64,000 bases of DNA, from NCBI GenBank assembly GCA_949320185.1, contig CASGHK010000029.1:38177-102176 (forward strand). The letters are read 5' to 3'. The notes beneath the pieces were generated by a model. The model was not told where the DNA came from and did no database searches. It worked only from the letters and a program-made list of their open reading frames with translations. The position numbers and the translations under genes are program-made. Below, piece after piece: positions 34,122-42,630 of the stretch. Numbering within the stretch: position 1 is the stretch's first letter; the number at the start of each line of letters is the position of its first letter. Source of the stretch: an uncultured Methanomicrobiales archaeon. GTDB lineage: Archaea > Halobacteriota > Methanomicrobia > Methanomicrobiales > Methanospirillaceae.

Positions 34122-35776
34122 CAGGCTTCGGGGACCGGGATCGCGACCCATCCCATAACGTCGGTGAGGATGAGGGCCCGCCCTCCGATCGTGCAGAAGC
34201 CTCCCAGCCTGGCCGTGATCTGGCCCCCCTGGTCGAGGTCGACCCGACAGGAGGATCCGACGATCGCGGCGACCGTGCCGAGCTTGTTTTTCGGGAGGGA
34301 GGCGGCCAGGCCGGCGACCAGGTCAGCCGAGAGGCTCGCCCCCGTCGGCCGGGCCATCTCCATCAATCGCTTTTGATTCTTGAGCCCCTGATCCTTCGCG
34401 ATCTCGAGGTGGACATAGGGCCCGAGGGGGAGGAGCTCATATTCGATACTGAGGATCCGGTATCGGCCGTCCGGGATCTCCGTGAAGCCCGAGAAGTCGA
34501 GGAGTTGGAAGAGGCGCAAGTCGACCCGATCGCGGAAGGTCGCCGAGTAGAGGACCGGGTCGCTCTCGAAGTAGGCGAGGAGGTCCTCGGCTCGAGCGAT
34601 GCACGCGGCCTCTGAGGTCAGCCTATAATCGACCTCGAGGTATTCGACCGCGGGCTCGCCTGCAGTGACCTCGGCCGATTCTGCAACCACTTCTATAAAA
34701 GTCCCGTTTGCATCCAGGCCCCGGACAATCACCCGGTTGTACTGGTCGGCGCCGACCGTCTCCTCGGTCACCCGGCCGGCCAGGTCCGGATCGGGGTTGC
34801 GGATCGCGACCGGGGCCGGGAGGTCGAGCCCCTTAAACCCGTCGTCTATCTCGTCCTCTCGCACCCAGTAGGCGATCGGACCGTGCGATCCGGACGGGTC
34901 CGGCATGACATACAGGATCGAGTCCGTGAGGGCGTTGTATCGCTCGATCGTGGCGCTCTTCTTCTGGCCTAACTCGGTCACGACCTCATCAGAGGGGACT
35001 GTCGAGCCCCACCCCTCGACGGGCTGGAGCCGGCGGGCCTGGATCCGGGTCCCCGGGAGCAGGGCCCCGATCGATTCGTGCGGGAGGGCCGAGGCGGCGA
35101 TAACTCGCAGGTTTGCGGGCGGATGCTGCCGGTAGAGATACCATTCCTGGCCGTATCCGCCGATCCCCGTCTCGTCGGCGACCGGGGCGTACTGGCGCTT
35201 CAGGTCGGGAGCCAGGCCCGAGAAGAGGACATGCTGCCGGCCGGTCTTGTCGGCGGCCGTGATCACGATCTCTTTGTAGGCTGAGAGGTCCGGATCGGTC
35301 GCACCGAAGACCGAGGTTTCAAAGCTCCACATAGCATCATTGATCGATCTCCGGACCCGGATCCACTTGAGCCCCAAAAGGGTGAGATCGAGGACGTCCT
35401 CGAGGACGGGCTCGGAGGTCCGGACCCCGGCGGCGACGTCCACCTCGAACGACTGATAGCTGTAAAAACTATCTTCCGCCAGGGCGGCCGCGGCGACGAC
35501 GATCACATTAAGGCGCCATTCCATCCCGACCGAGGGCGCGGCCCCGCTCCGGACCTCGACGGGATAATACCCATCGAGCGGGAGCTCCTCGAGCTCGACG
35601 GCTGCCGCGGTCCCGACGTCGATCGGGGGGAGGGTCCACAGGCTCGAGGTTGCGATCGCGGCCCGGGCCGTCACATCGATCGGGATGTACCGGATCCCGT
35701 TCAGCCTCGAGAGATTGAGCCGGGCGGATCGATTGGTCGATCCGAACGATTCGATCGGTAGGGTCGGCGGGGTCAT
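34121..35776 (-). CDS. putative tail tip / baseplate hub protein
   Basis: 551 residues, no membrane segment. Beta-rich throughout; middle region (about 330-460) with RVTEETVGADQYNRVIVRG and the final 100 residues with an OB-like domain (VAAIVGSSCRVDLDQGGQI) resemble hub proteins of the gpD/gp44 (late control) type, which sit at the tail end and contact the host. Assigned from its size, fold impression and position at the 3' end of the tail module; the exact family is not recognised. Three bases from the next gene upstream. Confidence 0.55.
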   Translation of the reverse strand: MTPPTLPIESFGSTNRSARLNLSRLNGIRYIPIDVTARAAIATSSLWTLPPIDVGTAAAVELEELPLDGYYPVEVRSGAAPSVGMEWRLNVIVVAAAALAEDSFYSYQSFEVDVAAGVRTSEPVLEDVLDLTLLGLKWIRVRRSINDAMWSFETSVFGATDPDLSAYKEIVITAADKTGRQHVLFSGLAPDLKRQYAPVADETGIGGYGQEWYLYRQHPPANLRVIAASALPHESIGALLPGTRIQARRLQPVEGWGSTVPSDEVVTELGQKKSATIERYNALTDSILYVMPDPSGSHGPIAYWVREDEIDDGFKGLDLPAPVAIRNPDPDLAGRVTEETVGADQYNRVIVRGLDANGTFIEVVAESAEVTAGEPAVEYLEVDYRLTSEAACIARAEDLLAYFESDPVLYSATFRDRVDLRLFQLLDFSGFTEIPDGRYRILSIEYELLPLGPYVHLEIAKDQGLKNQKRLMEMARPTGASLSADLVAGLAASLPKNKLGTVAAIVGSSCRVDLDQGGQITARLGGFCTIGGRALILTDVMGWVAIPVPEA

Positions 35777-35778
35777 GA

Positions 35779-36111
35779 TCAGGACTTATCTTTTTTCGCC
35801 TTGATCCCGTCGGCGATCTTCTTCTCGAGCTTGGCTTTCTCGGTTGCGATCGTGGTCCGGACCTGGTCGAACTTCTCAGCCTTCCGGGCGAGCTTCGCGG
35901 CCAGGATCTCGGGGTCGTGGTCGTCGTTGATCCGGATCTTCTTGGCCTTCGCGACCTCGGCCGGGGTCGCATTCTCGATCCTCTTCCAGGTGTAGGGATA
36001 GCGTGGCCTGGTCAGGTTGCCGTGATTGTTGATGACCTGATCCATAAACTCCTCACGGCTCATCACGGCCGTGATCGTGGTCCCCATAATGTCGAAGGTT
36101 ACCAGGATCAT
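35779..36111 (-). CDS. small tail-module protein, unknown (110 aa)
   Basis: 110 residues, MILVTFDIMGTTITAVMSRE with a Lys/Glu-rich helical second half (AAKLARKAEKFDQVR, KAKLEKKIADGIKAKKDKS). A coiled coil with a very basic end. No family recognised. Overlaps the upstream gene by four bases (ATGA), so its translation is coupled to it. Confidence 0.6.
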   Translation of the reverse strand: MILVTFDIMGTTITAVMSREEFMDQVINNHGNLTRPRYPYTWKRIENATPAEVAKAKKIRINDDHDPEILAAKLARKAEKFDQVRTTIATEKAKLEKKIADGIKAKKDKS

Positions 36112-36398
36112 ACCGGGCCCCCATACGGGTTATCGATCGCCCGTTGGTCGACCATTGCGATAAACTCCACGACCTCGGCCAGGTCGGCGGGGAATGCGTA
36201 GATCCAATCATAGCCCTTGATATCGCCCCCGGTCTCGGGGTCCCGATATGCCGAGATATGAACCGGGACGCAGGGCCCCCCGGGGATCGCGGGATAGAGA
36301 TCCAGGGCGTCGGCCATGTCGAGGATCGTGTGCCCCTCCCCATGCTCGAGCACGAACCGACGAGAGGCGAGATCGTGGGGGTTGTTAATGATGATCAT
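36108..36398 (-). CDS. small tail-module protein, unknown (96 aa)
   Basis: 96 residues, acidic, starting MIIINNPHDLASRRFVLEHG and ending RAIDNPYGGPV. No family recognised. Start ATG 36398 overlaps the stop of the Gly-rich gene (ATGA); the further upstream extension of the frame lies inside that gene and is rejected. Confidence 0.6.
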   Translation of the reverse strand: MIIINNPHDLASRRFVLEHGEGHTILDMADALDLYPAIPGGPCVPVHISAYRDPETGGDIKGYDWIYAFPADLAEVVEFIAMVDQRAIDNPYGGPV

Positions 36399-37447
36399 GC
36401 CAGGAGCCCCCCGAGCTTCTCGACCGTGACGCATCCGGCCCCCCCGGCCCCGCCTTTATTTGTCCCCGCGGCTGCTCCTCCGTTCGCGCGTACAGATCCA
36501 AGGTTTGTATAGTTGGCTCCATACACCACATTCACCGACCCCCCGCCCGAGGAGCCGCCAGAATAGACGAACGATCCATTAGCCGCGACACCATCAGCCG
36601 CAATAATCCCGGCGGCTGTGATTAAGATCTCTCCCCGGACTACCAGGAAAATAACCCCCCCTGTCCCGACGAACTGAACTGCTGTTCCCGTCCCCCCGGG
36701 GTTCCCAACCCCTCCGGACGATGAGTACGTGGAGGCGATCCTCCCCTGATTTCCACCGGCGCCGCCTGCATCAGAACCGGCCCCTCCGACCGGGGCGGCC
36801 CCTGCTGTATCCGTCCAGGCACAACCCCCCCCGGGCCCCCCTGAATATGCCGATCCATTCCCCCCTCTGCCAGAGGTTGGGCTGCCGGTTGTGTTCGTCC
36901 CGGCACAACCAGACCCCCCGCCCCCGCAAGCGCGATTTGTCCCGGCGGTCCCCGCTAGCCCCGCCGTAGCTCCCGAGCCCGATCTCGATACGGCGGCCCC
37001 CCCGGCCCCGCCTGCCGCCGGGACCGTGCCGATCGACCCGAACGGCACATCGAAAAGGTCCTCTGATATCGTGGTTGTTTTGCCAATCGTGCGGCGGAGG
37101 TTGCGGGCCTTCCTGATGACCGGGCTTAAGGGCGTGTCGACTCCAGCGGCCGCGGCCCCAAGGGCGCTCATTGAGATCGTGCCGTCGATCTTCAGGTGCC
37201 CATTTACGAAAATATAGAGCCCCTTGCACCGATTCGACGGCGCGAGCGTCACCCCGGCGGGGATATGAAGGGACTTTGGGAAATAGAGGACCTGGGGCGC
37301 TGCGTCGTCGGCACAGACCGGATTCATGTGTGCGGCGAAGGTGAGGTATCGGGTCGGGTCCCCGAAGGTCTTAGATCCCCACCCCTCGAGGTCCTCCTCG
37401 ACGAGCTCATAGGCGACCGAGCCGCCCTTCATCCCGCCGAAGCCCAT
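36395..37447 (-). CDS. glycine-rich tail fibre-like protein
   Basis: 350 residues. A beta-rich N-terminus (about 1-100: PKSLHIPAGVTLAPSNRC, FVNGHLKIDGTISM), then a long Gly/Ala/Ser/Thr-rich region (about 125-300) with runs such as GGGGSGCAGTNTTGSPTSGR and GGAGGNQG. A hydrophobic beta segment VIFLVVRGEILITAAGII and a Gly-rich tip follow. The pattern matches tail fibre or receptor-binding proteins that carry a polyglycine-helix-like domain. Likely to touch the host surface. Start ATG 37447 overlaps the stop upstream by one base (TGATG). Confidence 0.65.
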   Translation of the reverse strand: MGFGGMKGGSVAYELVEEDLEGWGSKTFGDPTRYLTFAAHMNPVCADDAAPQVLYFPKSLHIPAGVTLAPSNRCKGLYIFVNGHLKIDGTISMSALGAAAAGVDTPLSPVIRKARNLRRTIGKTTTISEDLFDVPFGSIGTVPAAGGAGGAAVSRSGSGATAGLAGTAGTNRACGGGGSGCAGTNTTGSPTSGRGGNGSAYSGGPGGGCAWTDTAGAAPVGGAGSDAGGAGGNQGRIASTYSSSGGVGNPGGTGTAVQFVGTGGVIFLVVRGEILITAAGIIAADGVAANGSFVYSGGSSGGGSVNVVYGANYTNLGSVRANGGAAAGTNKGGAGGAGCVTVEKLGGLLA

Positions 37448-37872
37448 CAGTAGTCCCCCCCCAGAGCGGTCACGGCCCACCCGGTCGCCACGGCCGTACC
37501 CAGGCAGACGAGGATCTTATACCCTGCCGGGAGGTTGATCCCGAGGAGGACCTCGACCTCTTGCAGGGCGGTGGCCTCGGCGATCGCGGTCACAGGTAAC
37601 GCGACCTCCTTATAGAGGGAGTTGTTCGCGGCCGTCGTGTTCGCGGACCCGTTGTTCAGGAAGACCCTGAGCACGCTCGCCACGTTATCCCCGAGCGATA
37701 CCGCTTTTACGCTCTCGACATAACCCCCGCTCGCCCCCGCTTCGAATACCTTGAAGATTTCCGTGTCGATGGTTCCGGTTCCGTCGTGATTTTTCGAGGC
37801 GGTCGCGTTCACTGCCGTTAGGGTTGCCCATGCGGTTTTAGGGGTGGTTACAAACTGCGGTTCTGCGGCCAT
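37447..37872 (-). CDS. probable virion protein, unknown (141 aa)
   Basis: 141 residues, MAAEPQFVTTPKTAWATLTA, Ala/Thr/Val-rich and all beta by appearance (FLNNGSANTTAANNSLYKEV). Such proteins, common in phage tail modules, have no agreed name. Placed between tail fibre and further tail genes. Stop shared with the start of the Gly-rich gene. Confidence 0.6.
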   Translation of the reverse strand: MAAEPQFVTTPKTAWATLTAVNATASKNHDGTGTIDTEIFKVFEAGASGGYVESVKAVSLGDNVASVLRVFLNNGSANTTAANNSLYKEVALPVTAIAEATALQEVEVLLGINLPAGYKILVCLGTAVATGWAVTALGGDY

Positions 37873-37873
37873 A

Positions 37874-38236
37874 TTAGAGGGCTCCTATCGTTTCGGCCAG
37901 GTAGAGTTTAGACCCGGCGGACTTGCTCGCGGTGATGATGTTCGCTTTCATGGTTGCATAGTGCTCCTCGGTCCAGGCGACCAGGACGACCGAACCTGCG
38001 GACCACGCTCGGGCGGTCCCCTGCCGAGCTCGAGCGGCGACCGTGACTTCGGTCCCTACGTACGATGTCGCCAGCATGGTCTCGAAGTGGGTTCGATCGC
38101 AGATGGTGATGAGCATCGGGGGCACCAGTCCGGAGCCGGCCGTGATGTCGAATGTGAGTTGGCTGTCATTGATATCGTCCACCAGCGCAACCTCCGGAGA
38201 CCCGGGGACCAGATCGTACATCGTGTCGAGCGGCAT
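37874..38236 (-). CDS. probable virion protein, unknown (120 aa)
   Basis: 120 residues, MPLDTMYDLVPGSPEVALVD; contains TSYVGTEVTVAARARQGTAR, a pattern often seen in small phage structural proteins that bear a carbohydrate- or tip-binding beta fold. No named family. Its ATG overlaps the preceding stop by one base. Confidence 0.6.
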   Translation of the reverse strand: MPLDTMYDLVPGSPEVALVDDINDSQLTFDITAGSGLVPPMLITICDRTHFETMLATSYVGTEVTVAARARQGTARAWSAGSVVLVAWTEEHYATMKANIITASKSAGSKLYLAETIGAL

Positions 38237-38622
38237 CAGGTCACCCTCGTTTCCGTCGACCGCACGGTGAAGAGGATATTCTCCCCATTCTCGACGTTTT
38301 TGGCAGCCGCCCAGGCGTGCCGGAGATACATCGTACCATTTGTGAGTGCGTTGAAGATCGCGAGCTCGAGGATCGCCAGGTCCCCCGTGAAGCTGAAGAC
38401 GCAGGACCAGACGCTCTTATAATCCGCTTCGTAGCCGCAGGTCGCTGCTTTTCGCTGTCCGCCGTTCGTCGTGATCTCGGCGCCGAGCGCGGTCTGATCC
38501 TCCGCCGGCGTCGTCCCCGAGGTCCCCAGAGCCATCCACATGAACGGAGCGGTCGAGATCCCGTTGATGAGCTTCGCCCGTTCGACAAGGCCGGCGTTCG
38601 TGATCATCGTGCCGGCTGCCAT
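38236..38622 (-). CDS. probable virion protein, unknown (128 aa)
   Basis: 128 residues; TMITNAGLVERAKLINGIST and FMWMALGTSGTTPAEDQTAL recall a phage tail-fibre-associated family that begins with N-A-G and a Thr/Ser-Pro loop, but this is a resemblance only. ATG 38622 lies in the stop of the 40-residue gene upstream (TGATG). Confidence 0.6.
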   Translation of the reverse strand: MAAGTMITNAGLVERAKLINGISTAPFMWMALGTSGTTPAEDQTALGAEITTNGGQRKAATCGYEADYKSVWSCVFSFTGDLAILELAIFNALTNGTMYLRHAWAAAKNVENGENILFTVRSTETRVT

Positions 38623-38744
38623 CAGGAGGCCTCCGCGTCGTCTTCGACGATCTCCTCGTGGACGTCGACCCCGCGATCCTTCTCCTTTCCATCCTTGTCA
38701 TAGTGGACCCATTCCACTTCCGTACGCTTGAGAATTTTAGCCAT
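38622..38744 (-). CDS. 40-residue charged protein in tail module
   Basis: A short frame starting MAKILKRTEVEWVHYDKDGK and ending with an acidic HEEIVEDDAEAS. It is bounded exactly: its start is 2 bases after the stop of the tail gene 38747-39106 and its stop overlaps the next start (TGATG). The neat packing makes it a real gene although too short to classify. Confidence 0.6.
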   Translation of the reverse strand: MAKILKRTEVEWVHYDKDGKEKDRGVDVHEEIVEDDAEAS

Positions 38745-38746
38745 GT

Positions 38747-39106
38747 TTACCTCGTGTCGCTGATGAATTCGATCTCATATCTCGCCGAATCGAGCCCCCA
38801 ATTTGAGGGGACCAGGTCGGCGATCGAACAGTTGGCATAGGTGCCGGCGATCCCGTGGAGGTCCGGATCCTCGAGGATGACCAGGGGGTATTTCCCGCCG
38901 ATCATGCCTCGGAGTGTCGAGATATGCCCGGGCTCCTCGGTTATGCAGGAAAACCGAAACGTCGGGTGAATCTCGGCCGAGGTCCTCGTCCCGCGCTTCT
39001 GCGAAAGGAGGACCTCCGAGGAGGTGAGGATCCCAAAGTCCCCGCTGATGTACTCGGCCTGCTGCAGGCTGACCGATCCGAAGGTGACCGAAAAAGAGGG
39101 AGGCAT
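38747..39106 (-). CDS. distal tail-type protein (119 aa)
   Basis: 119 residues, beta-rich: PPSFSVTFGSVSLQQAEYIS, TFRFSCITEEPGHISTLRGM, YEIEFISDTR. First gene after the tape measure, where phages usually encode the distal tail (Dit-like) protein or a hub adaptor; it is shorter than typical Dit. Its ATG overlaps the tape measure stop by one base. Confidence 0.55.
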   Translation of the reverse strand: MPPSFSVTFGSVSLQQAEYISGDFGILTSSEVLLSQKRGTRTSAEIHPTFRFSCITEEPGHISTLRGMIGGKYPLVILEDPDLHGIAGTYANCSIADLVPSNWGLDSARYEIEFISDTR

Positions 39107-42100
39107 TAGATCGGCCTCCCCCGGGTCCCGCCCCGCCTGAGGTGGTCGTTCGCTTCCGCGGCCCGGACCCGGGCCATGAGCCGATCGAAGTCGACCTCTT
39201 CACGGATCACGGCGTTGGGGAAGTACTGGACGTCCCCGCGGCCTCCGAGCGCTCCTGACTTGATCAGGTCCTTAAGTTCCCTCAACTCGGCGAGGAGGCC
39301 CCCGTCATACTCGGCGGTCTGAGCCCTCGAGAGGACCCGCTCGCCCGTCTGGAGCCAGGCCAGGCCTTCGGACCGGCCCCCGGGCGCGTCGTAGATCCCG
39401 CCCCCGTGCTTATAGCCCTTCGACTTTGCGATCGCGAGCTGTTTTTGGTACTCTTCCTTCCAGGCGTCGAGGTCTCGACCGTACCGGAGCTGATCCTCTC
39501 GGTTATCGGCGTAACTTTTCGGGTTTGGTTGAGGCCCCGTTGCTCGTAGGGCGTACTCTGCAGCCGACATTCCCGGCGAGGTCGGCGGGACGTACGTATC
39601 CCCGGATCCGGATGGCGGCGTCGTTGGCGGCGTCGAGGTCGTCGGCGGGGTTACCGTCTGGCCCCCAAGCCAACTAATAAATGATGACCAGGCGCTTTTA
39701 AGCCCGTTTAAGGCCCCCGTGAATGTCCCGGTTACCTTCGCCATCGCCCCGCTAACGGCCGAATTAATCGCCGAAAACCCGGATGATACCGTCCCGGATA
39801 TCGCCGACCAGATAGAGTTAGCTGCCGAAACGAACCCTGATTTAGCCGAATCGATCGCCCCCTTAACGTTATTGAGAGCGGAAGATACCGAGCTCTTTAT
39901 CGTCGCCCAAGCTCCCGATACCCCGGCGTTTATCGCCGTCCAGATCGCTCCGACGGTTGAAACAAAAGCCGATTGGGTCGCCCCGATCGCGGCTTTAACA
40001 GCGTCGACGGCAGTACTTACCGACCCCTTGATCGTTGACCAGGCGCCGGCGACGGCTGAATTTATCGCCGTCCAGATCGCTCCGACGGTTGAAACAAAAG
40101 CCGATTGAGTGCCCGCTATCGCGGCTTTAACTCCGTCGACGGCAGTACTTACCGACTCCTTGATCGTCGACCAGGCGCCGGCGACGGCTGAATTTATCGC
40201 AGTCCAAATGGCTCCAACCGCTGAAACGAACCCCTCAAGGAACGTCCCGATATGCGTTATGACCGCTTGAAGGGCAGTACCAACGGCGGATTTAACGGTC
40301 TCCCAGGCGCCCGATACAGCATCCTTGATCGCCGTCCAGATCGCTCCGACGGTCGACACAAAAGCCGATTGGGTCGCCCCGATCGCGGCTTTAACTCCGT
40401 CGACGGCAGTACTTACCGACTCCTTGATCGTCGACCAGGCGCCCGATACAGCATCCTTGATCGCCGTCCAAATGGCTCCGACGGCGTCGACAAAGCTCTG
40501 TTTAACCCCGGCGATGACGGCCAAAACCGCCCCTAGAGCGGTTGATACGGCCCCGCTGACGAGCTCCCAGGCGCCCGATACAGCATCCTTGATCGCGGTC
40601 CATATGAGGCCCATCGCCCCGGTATATACCGAAATATAGGACTTGATCAGCCAGATCAGACCGTCAAGGGCCAGGCCTAGAGCCTTGCCGATGAGATCCC
40701 AGGCCCCGGCTACAGCATCCTTGATCGCCGTCCAGATCCCGCCGATTATGCCGACGATATCGAAGCCTCCCCCGCTCTTACCTGAGAAGAGGCCCGCGAT
40801 CCACTCCCACGCGGCGCCGATCGTGCTCTTAATCGTCGTCCAGGCGGTTCCGATCGCGGCCTGGATCCCGGGCCAAATGTCGACCAGGATCCCGAGCCCC
40901 TTCTCAACGGCCGGCCCGAAGGTCTGGAGAAGCCAGCCGCCGATCGCCTGCAGCACGCCCCAGGTCTGTTGGATGTTGCTGATCAGCCTGCCGACCAGGA
41001 AGCCGGCGATCTCCTTCAGGATCCCGAAAAGGGCCTTGATGGCAGGCCCGAAGGTCTGACCGATCCACGTTGCCGCGGCCTGAATGGCCGGGCCGAGGAC
41101 CTCGCCGATCGCGGCTCCGGTCTTTCCGATCCACTCCCCCAGGCCCTTGAAGGCCCCGAGGATGTCCTCGATCGGGCCTTTGCCCGTGTCCATGACTCCG
41201 AAGAGCTCGCCGATGTAGCCGATCACCCCATCGAGGATCGGGCCAAACGTCTTTCCGAGGAAATCGCCGATCCCCGCGAATATCTCGCCGAACCATTTGA
41301 GGGTCGGCTCGATAAAGTGAAATTTACTATCGAGCAACAGGATCCCGGCCCCGATCGCGGCGATCGCCAGGATCGCGATCCCGATCGGCCCGGTCGCAAA
41401 GGTGAGGAGACCGGCCCCGGCCCCCTTGAGGGCGCCCATCAGGCCCCCCCCTCCGGAGAGGGCTTCTGATGCTTTGCCGAGCCCGGGGATCAGGTTCTTC
41501 GCGGTCTCGCTGCCGAGGAGGCCGGCGGCGCTCGATACGCCAGCCATCGCGGGGCCGACGGCTAGGGCGGCGGTCGCGACCCCCTCAAACGGCTTGAGAG
41601 TGTCCCCTAACGACTGCTTAACCTTCTCGAGCTCGAACCCGAGTTGATCCATTACCCCGAAGCTGGAGTTTTGAGCTTCGGCGAACCTGGCCGCGGCTCC
41701 CTCTGAATTCTTGAGCTCCCCCGAGTACTTCGCGACCTCTTCCGCTGTCATCCCGAGGGCCTTGTAGAGCCCATCGGTCGACCCCCCGGACGCGGCGACG
41801 GCCTCGGCGAATCGTGAGGTTGCCTCACGCCCCTGAATGCCCCGATCGGCGAAGCTCATCATGATTGCCTCGACGTCCTCGAGGCCGACCCCCATCTCGC
41901 CGAGGTCCGGGCCTACCTTGGTCATAATTTTAGAAAATTCGCCGATATCGACGTTGCTTTTCCTAAACATCGTAGCGAGGCCGTCGACCTGGCCGGGCGC
42001 CTCCTCAAGCGGGATCCCCAGGGCCTTGAACGCGGGGACCATCTGATCCGTCAGTGTGTCGGCGTTCTGGCCCGTCGCGTCGGCCAGGGTGTCGAAGGCC

Positions 42101-42480
42101 GAGGCGGTCTTCCCCATGCTGTCGACGTTGGTCATTCCCGCCCGGGCCAGAACGTCGAGGGTTGCGGCGACCTCTTCGATCGGCGAGTCAACACTCTGCA
42201 GGCCCCGGGCCAGGTCCTTAACCGAGGTCTCCGAGACCCCCATCGACAGGGCGGTCGTCTTAAAAGAGGCGTCCATCGCGCGGTTATTGTCAATGAGACC
42301 CGTCGCGACGACTCCGATCCCGGTCAGGGCCGCACCGGCGGCCATTGCGGCCGGGGCCAGGTCCTTAAGCTTCTGACCCGTCCCGGTCGTTTTCTTCCCC
42401 GCGTCCTCTAGCGGGGCGCTCATCTCGTCTTTTAACTTGAGCGTGACGAATAGCTCCGCCAGCGCTCCCCCGACCCCCAT
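39106..42480 (-). CDS. tail tape measure protein
   Basis: 1124 residues, the longest gene in the element, placed just after the tail chaperone as in siphoviruses. N-terminal helical region with ALAELFVTLKLKDEMSAPLE; TIGR01760-like core (about 80-330); hydrophobic segments LLTFATGPIGIAILAIAAIG (about 355-385). Residues about 575-895 are eight 44-residue repeats (GAIWTAI..AV.GAW). By the usual rule of about 0.15 nm per residue the tail would be near 170 nm. The protein sets tail length and enters the host envelope at injection. Confidence 0.92.
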   Translation of the reverse strand: MGVGGALAELFVTLKLKDEMSAPLEDAGKKTTGTGQKLKDLAPAAMAAGAALTGIGVVATGLIDNNRAMDASFKTTALSMGVSETSVKDLARGLQSVDSPIEEVAATLDVLARAGMTNVDSMGKTASAFDTLADATGQNADTLTDQMVPAFKALGIPLEEAPGQVDGLATMFRKSNVDIGEFSKIMTKVGPDLGEMGVGLEDVEAIMMSFADRGIQGREATSRFAEAVAASGGSTDGLYKALGMTAEEVAKYSGELKNSEGAAARFAEAQNSSFGVMDQLGFELEKVKQSLGDTLKPFEGVATAALAVGPAMAGVSSAAGLLGSETAKNLIPGLGKASEALSGGGGLMGALKGAGAGLLTFATGPIGIAILAIAAIGAGILLLDSKFHFIEPTLKWFGEIFAGIGDFLGKTFGPILDGVIGYIGELFGVMDTGKGPIEDILGAFKGLGEWIGKTGAAIGEVLGPAIQAAATWIGQTFGPAIKALFGILKEIAGFLVGRLISNIQQTWGVLQAIGGWLLQTFGPAVEKGLGILVDIWPGIQAAIGTAWTTIKSTIGAAWEWIAGLFSGKSGGGFDIVGIIGGIWTAIKDAVAGAWDLIGKALGLALDGLIWLIKSYISVYTGAMGLIWTAIKDAVSGAWELVSGAVSTALGAVLAVIAGVKQSFVDAVGAIWTAIKDAVSGAWSTIKESVSTAVDGVKAAIGATQSAFVSTVGAIWTAIKDAVSGAWETVKSAVGTALQAVITHIGTFLEGFVSAVGAIWTAINSAVAGAWSTIKESVSTAVDGVKAAIAGTQSAFVSTVGAIWTAINSAVAGAWSTIKGSVSTAVDAVKAAIGATQSAFVSTVGAIWTAINAGVSGAWATIKSSVSSALNNVKGAIDSAKSGFVSAANSIWSAISGTVSSGFSAINSAVSGAMAKVTGTFTGALNGLKSAWSSFISWLGGQTVTPPTTSTPPTTPPSGSGDTYVPPTSPGMSAAEYALRATGPQPNPKSYADNREDQLRYGRDLDAWKEEYQKQLAIAKSKGYKHGGGIYDAPGGRSEGLAWLQTGERVLSRAQTAEYDGGLLAELRELKDLIKSGALGGRGDVQYFPNAVIREEVDFDRLMARVRAAEANDHLRRGGTRGRPI
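39790..40850 (-). repeat. eight-copy 132-bp tandem repeat inside the tape measure gene
   Basis: The element GCCGTCCA (with small changes: GCCGACCA, GCAGTCCA, GCGGTCCA) followed by conserved bases occurs at 39803, 39935, 40067, 40199, 40331, 40463, 40595 and 40727: exactly 132 bases apart each time, encoding the 44-residue IWTAI unit. The central copies are nearly identical over tens of bases, indicating recent duplication or conversion. Confidence 0.9.
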
Positions 42481-42630
42481 TTAGCGTTTCCCCTCCTTCT
42501 CATGCATTGAGTTCCATGCGGATCTCAGGTATTCGATCTCCTCGTCGGAGCACGATACGAGATCATGGGGAAACTTTCCGAGGTACGCGCACAGCTGCAG
42601 GAGCCCCCGGCCGTCCGGACTGTTTCCGAA
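42481..42630 (-). CDS. tail chaperone T-part, reached by +1 frameshift (GT product)
   Basis: Frame without any plausible start codon that overlaps the end of the G gene and ends directly before the tape measure ATG (TAA-ATG). It encodes 49 residues, FGNSPDGRGLLQLCAYLGKF then PHDLVSCSDEEIEYLRSAWN, with the Pro and the Trp-containing helix usual for the T half of phage tail chaperones. Joined to G after TTT (42629-42631) by a +1 slip to TTC, it would give a 195-residue GT protein. The frame is open only within the overlap, which supports shifting rather than independent translation. Confidence 0.75.
   Translation of the reverse strand, partial: FGNSPDGRGLLQLCAYLGKFPHDLVSCSDEEIEYLRSAWNSMHEKEGKR

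Noticed and set aside
39790..40850. CRISPR array
   Set aside because: The periodic units are in-frame coding repeats of the tape measure protein with no unique spacers.
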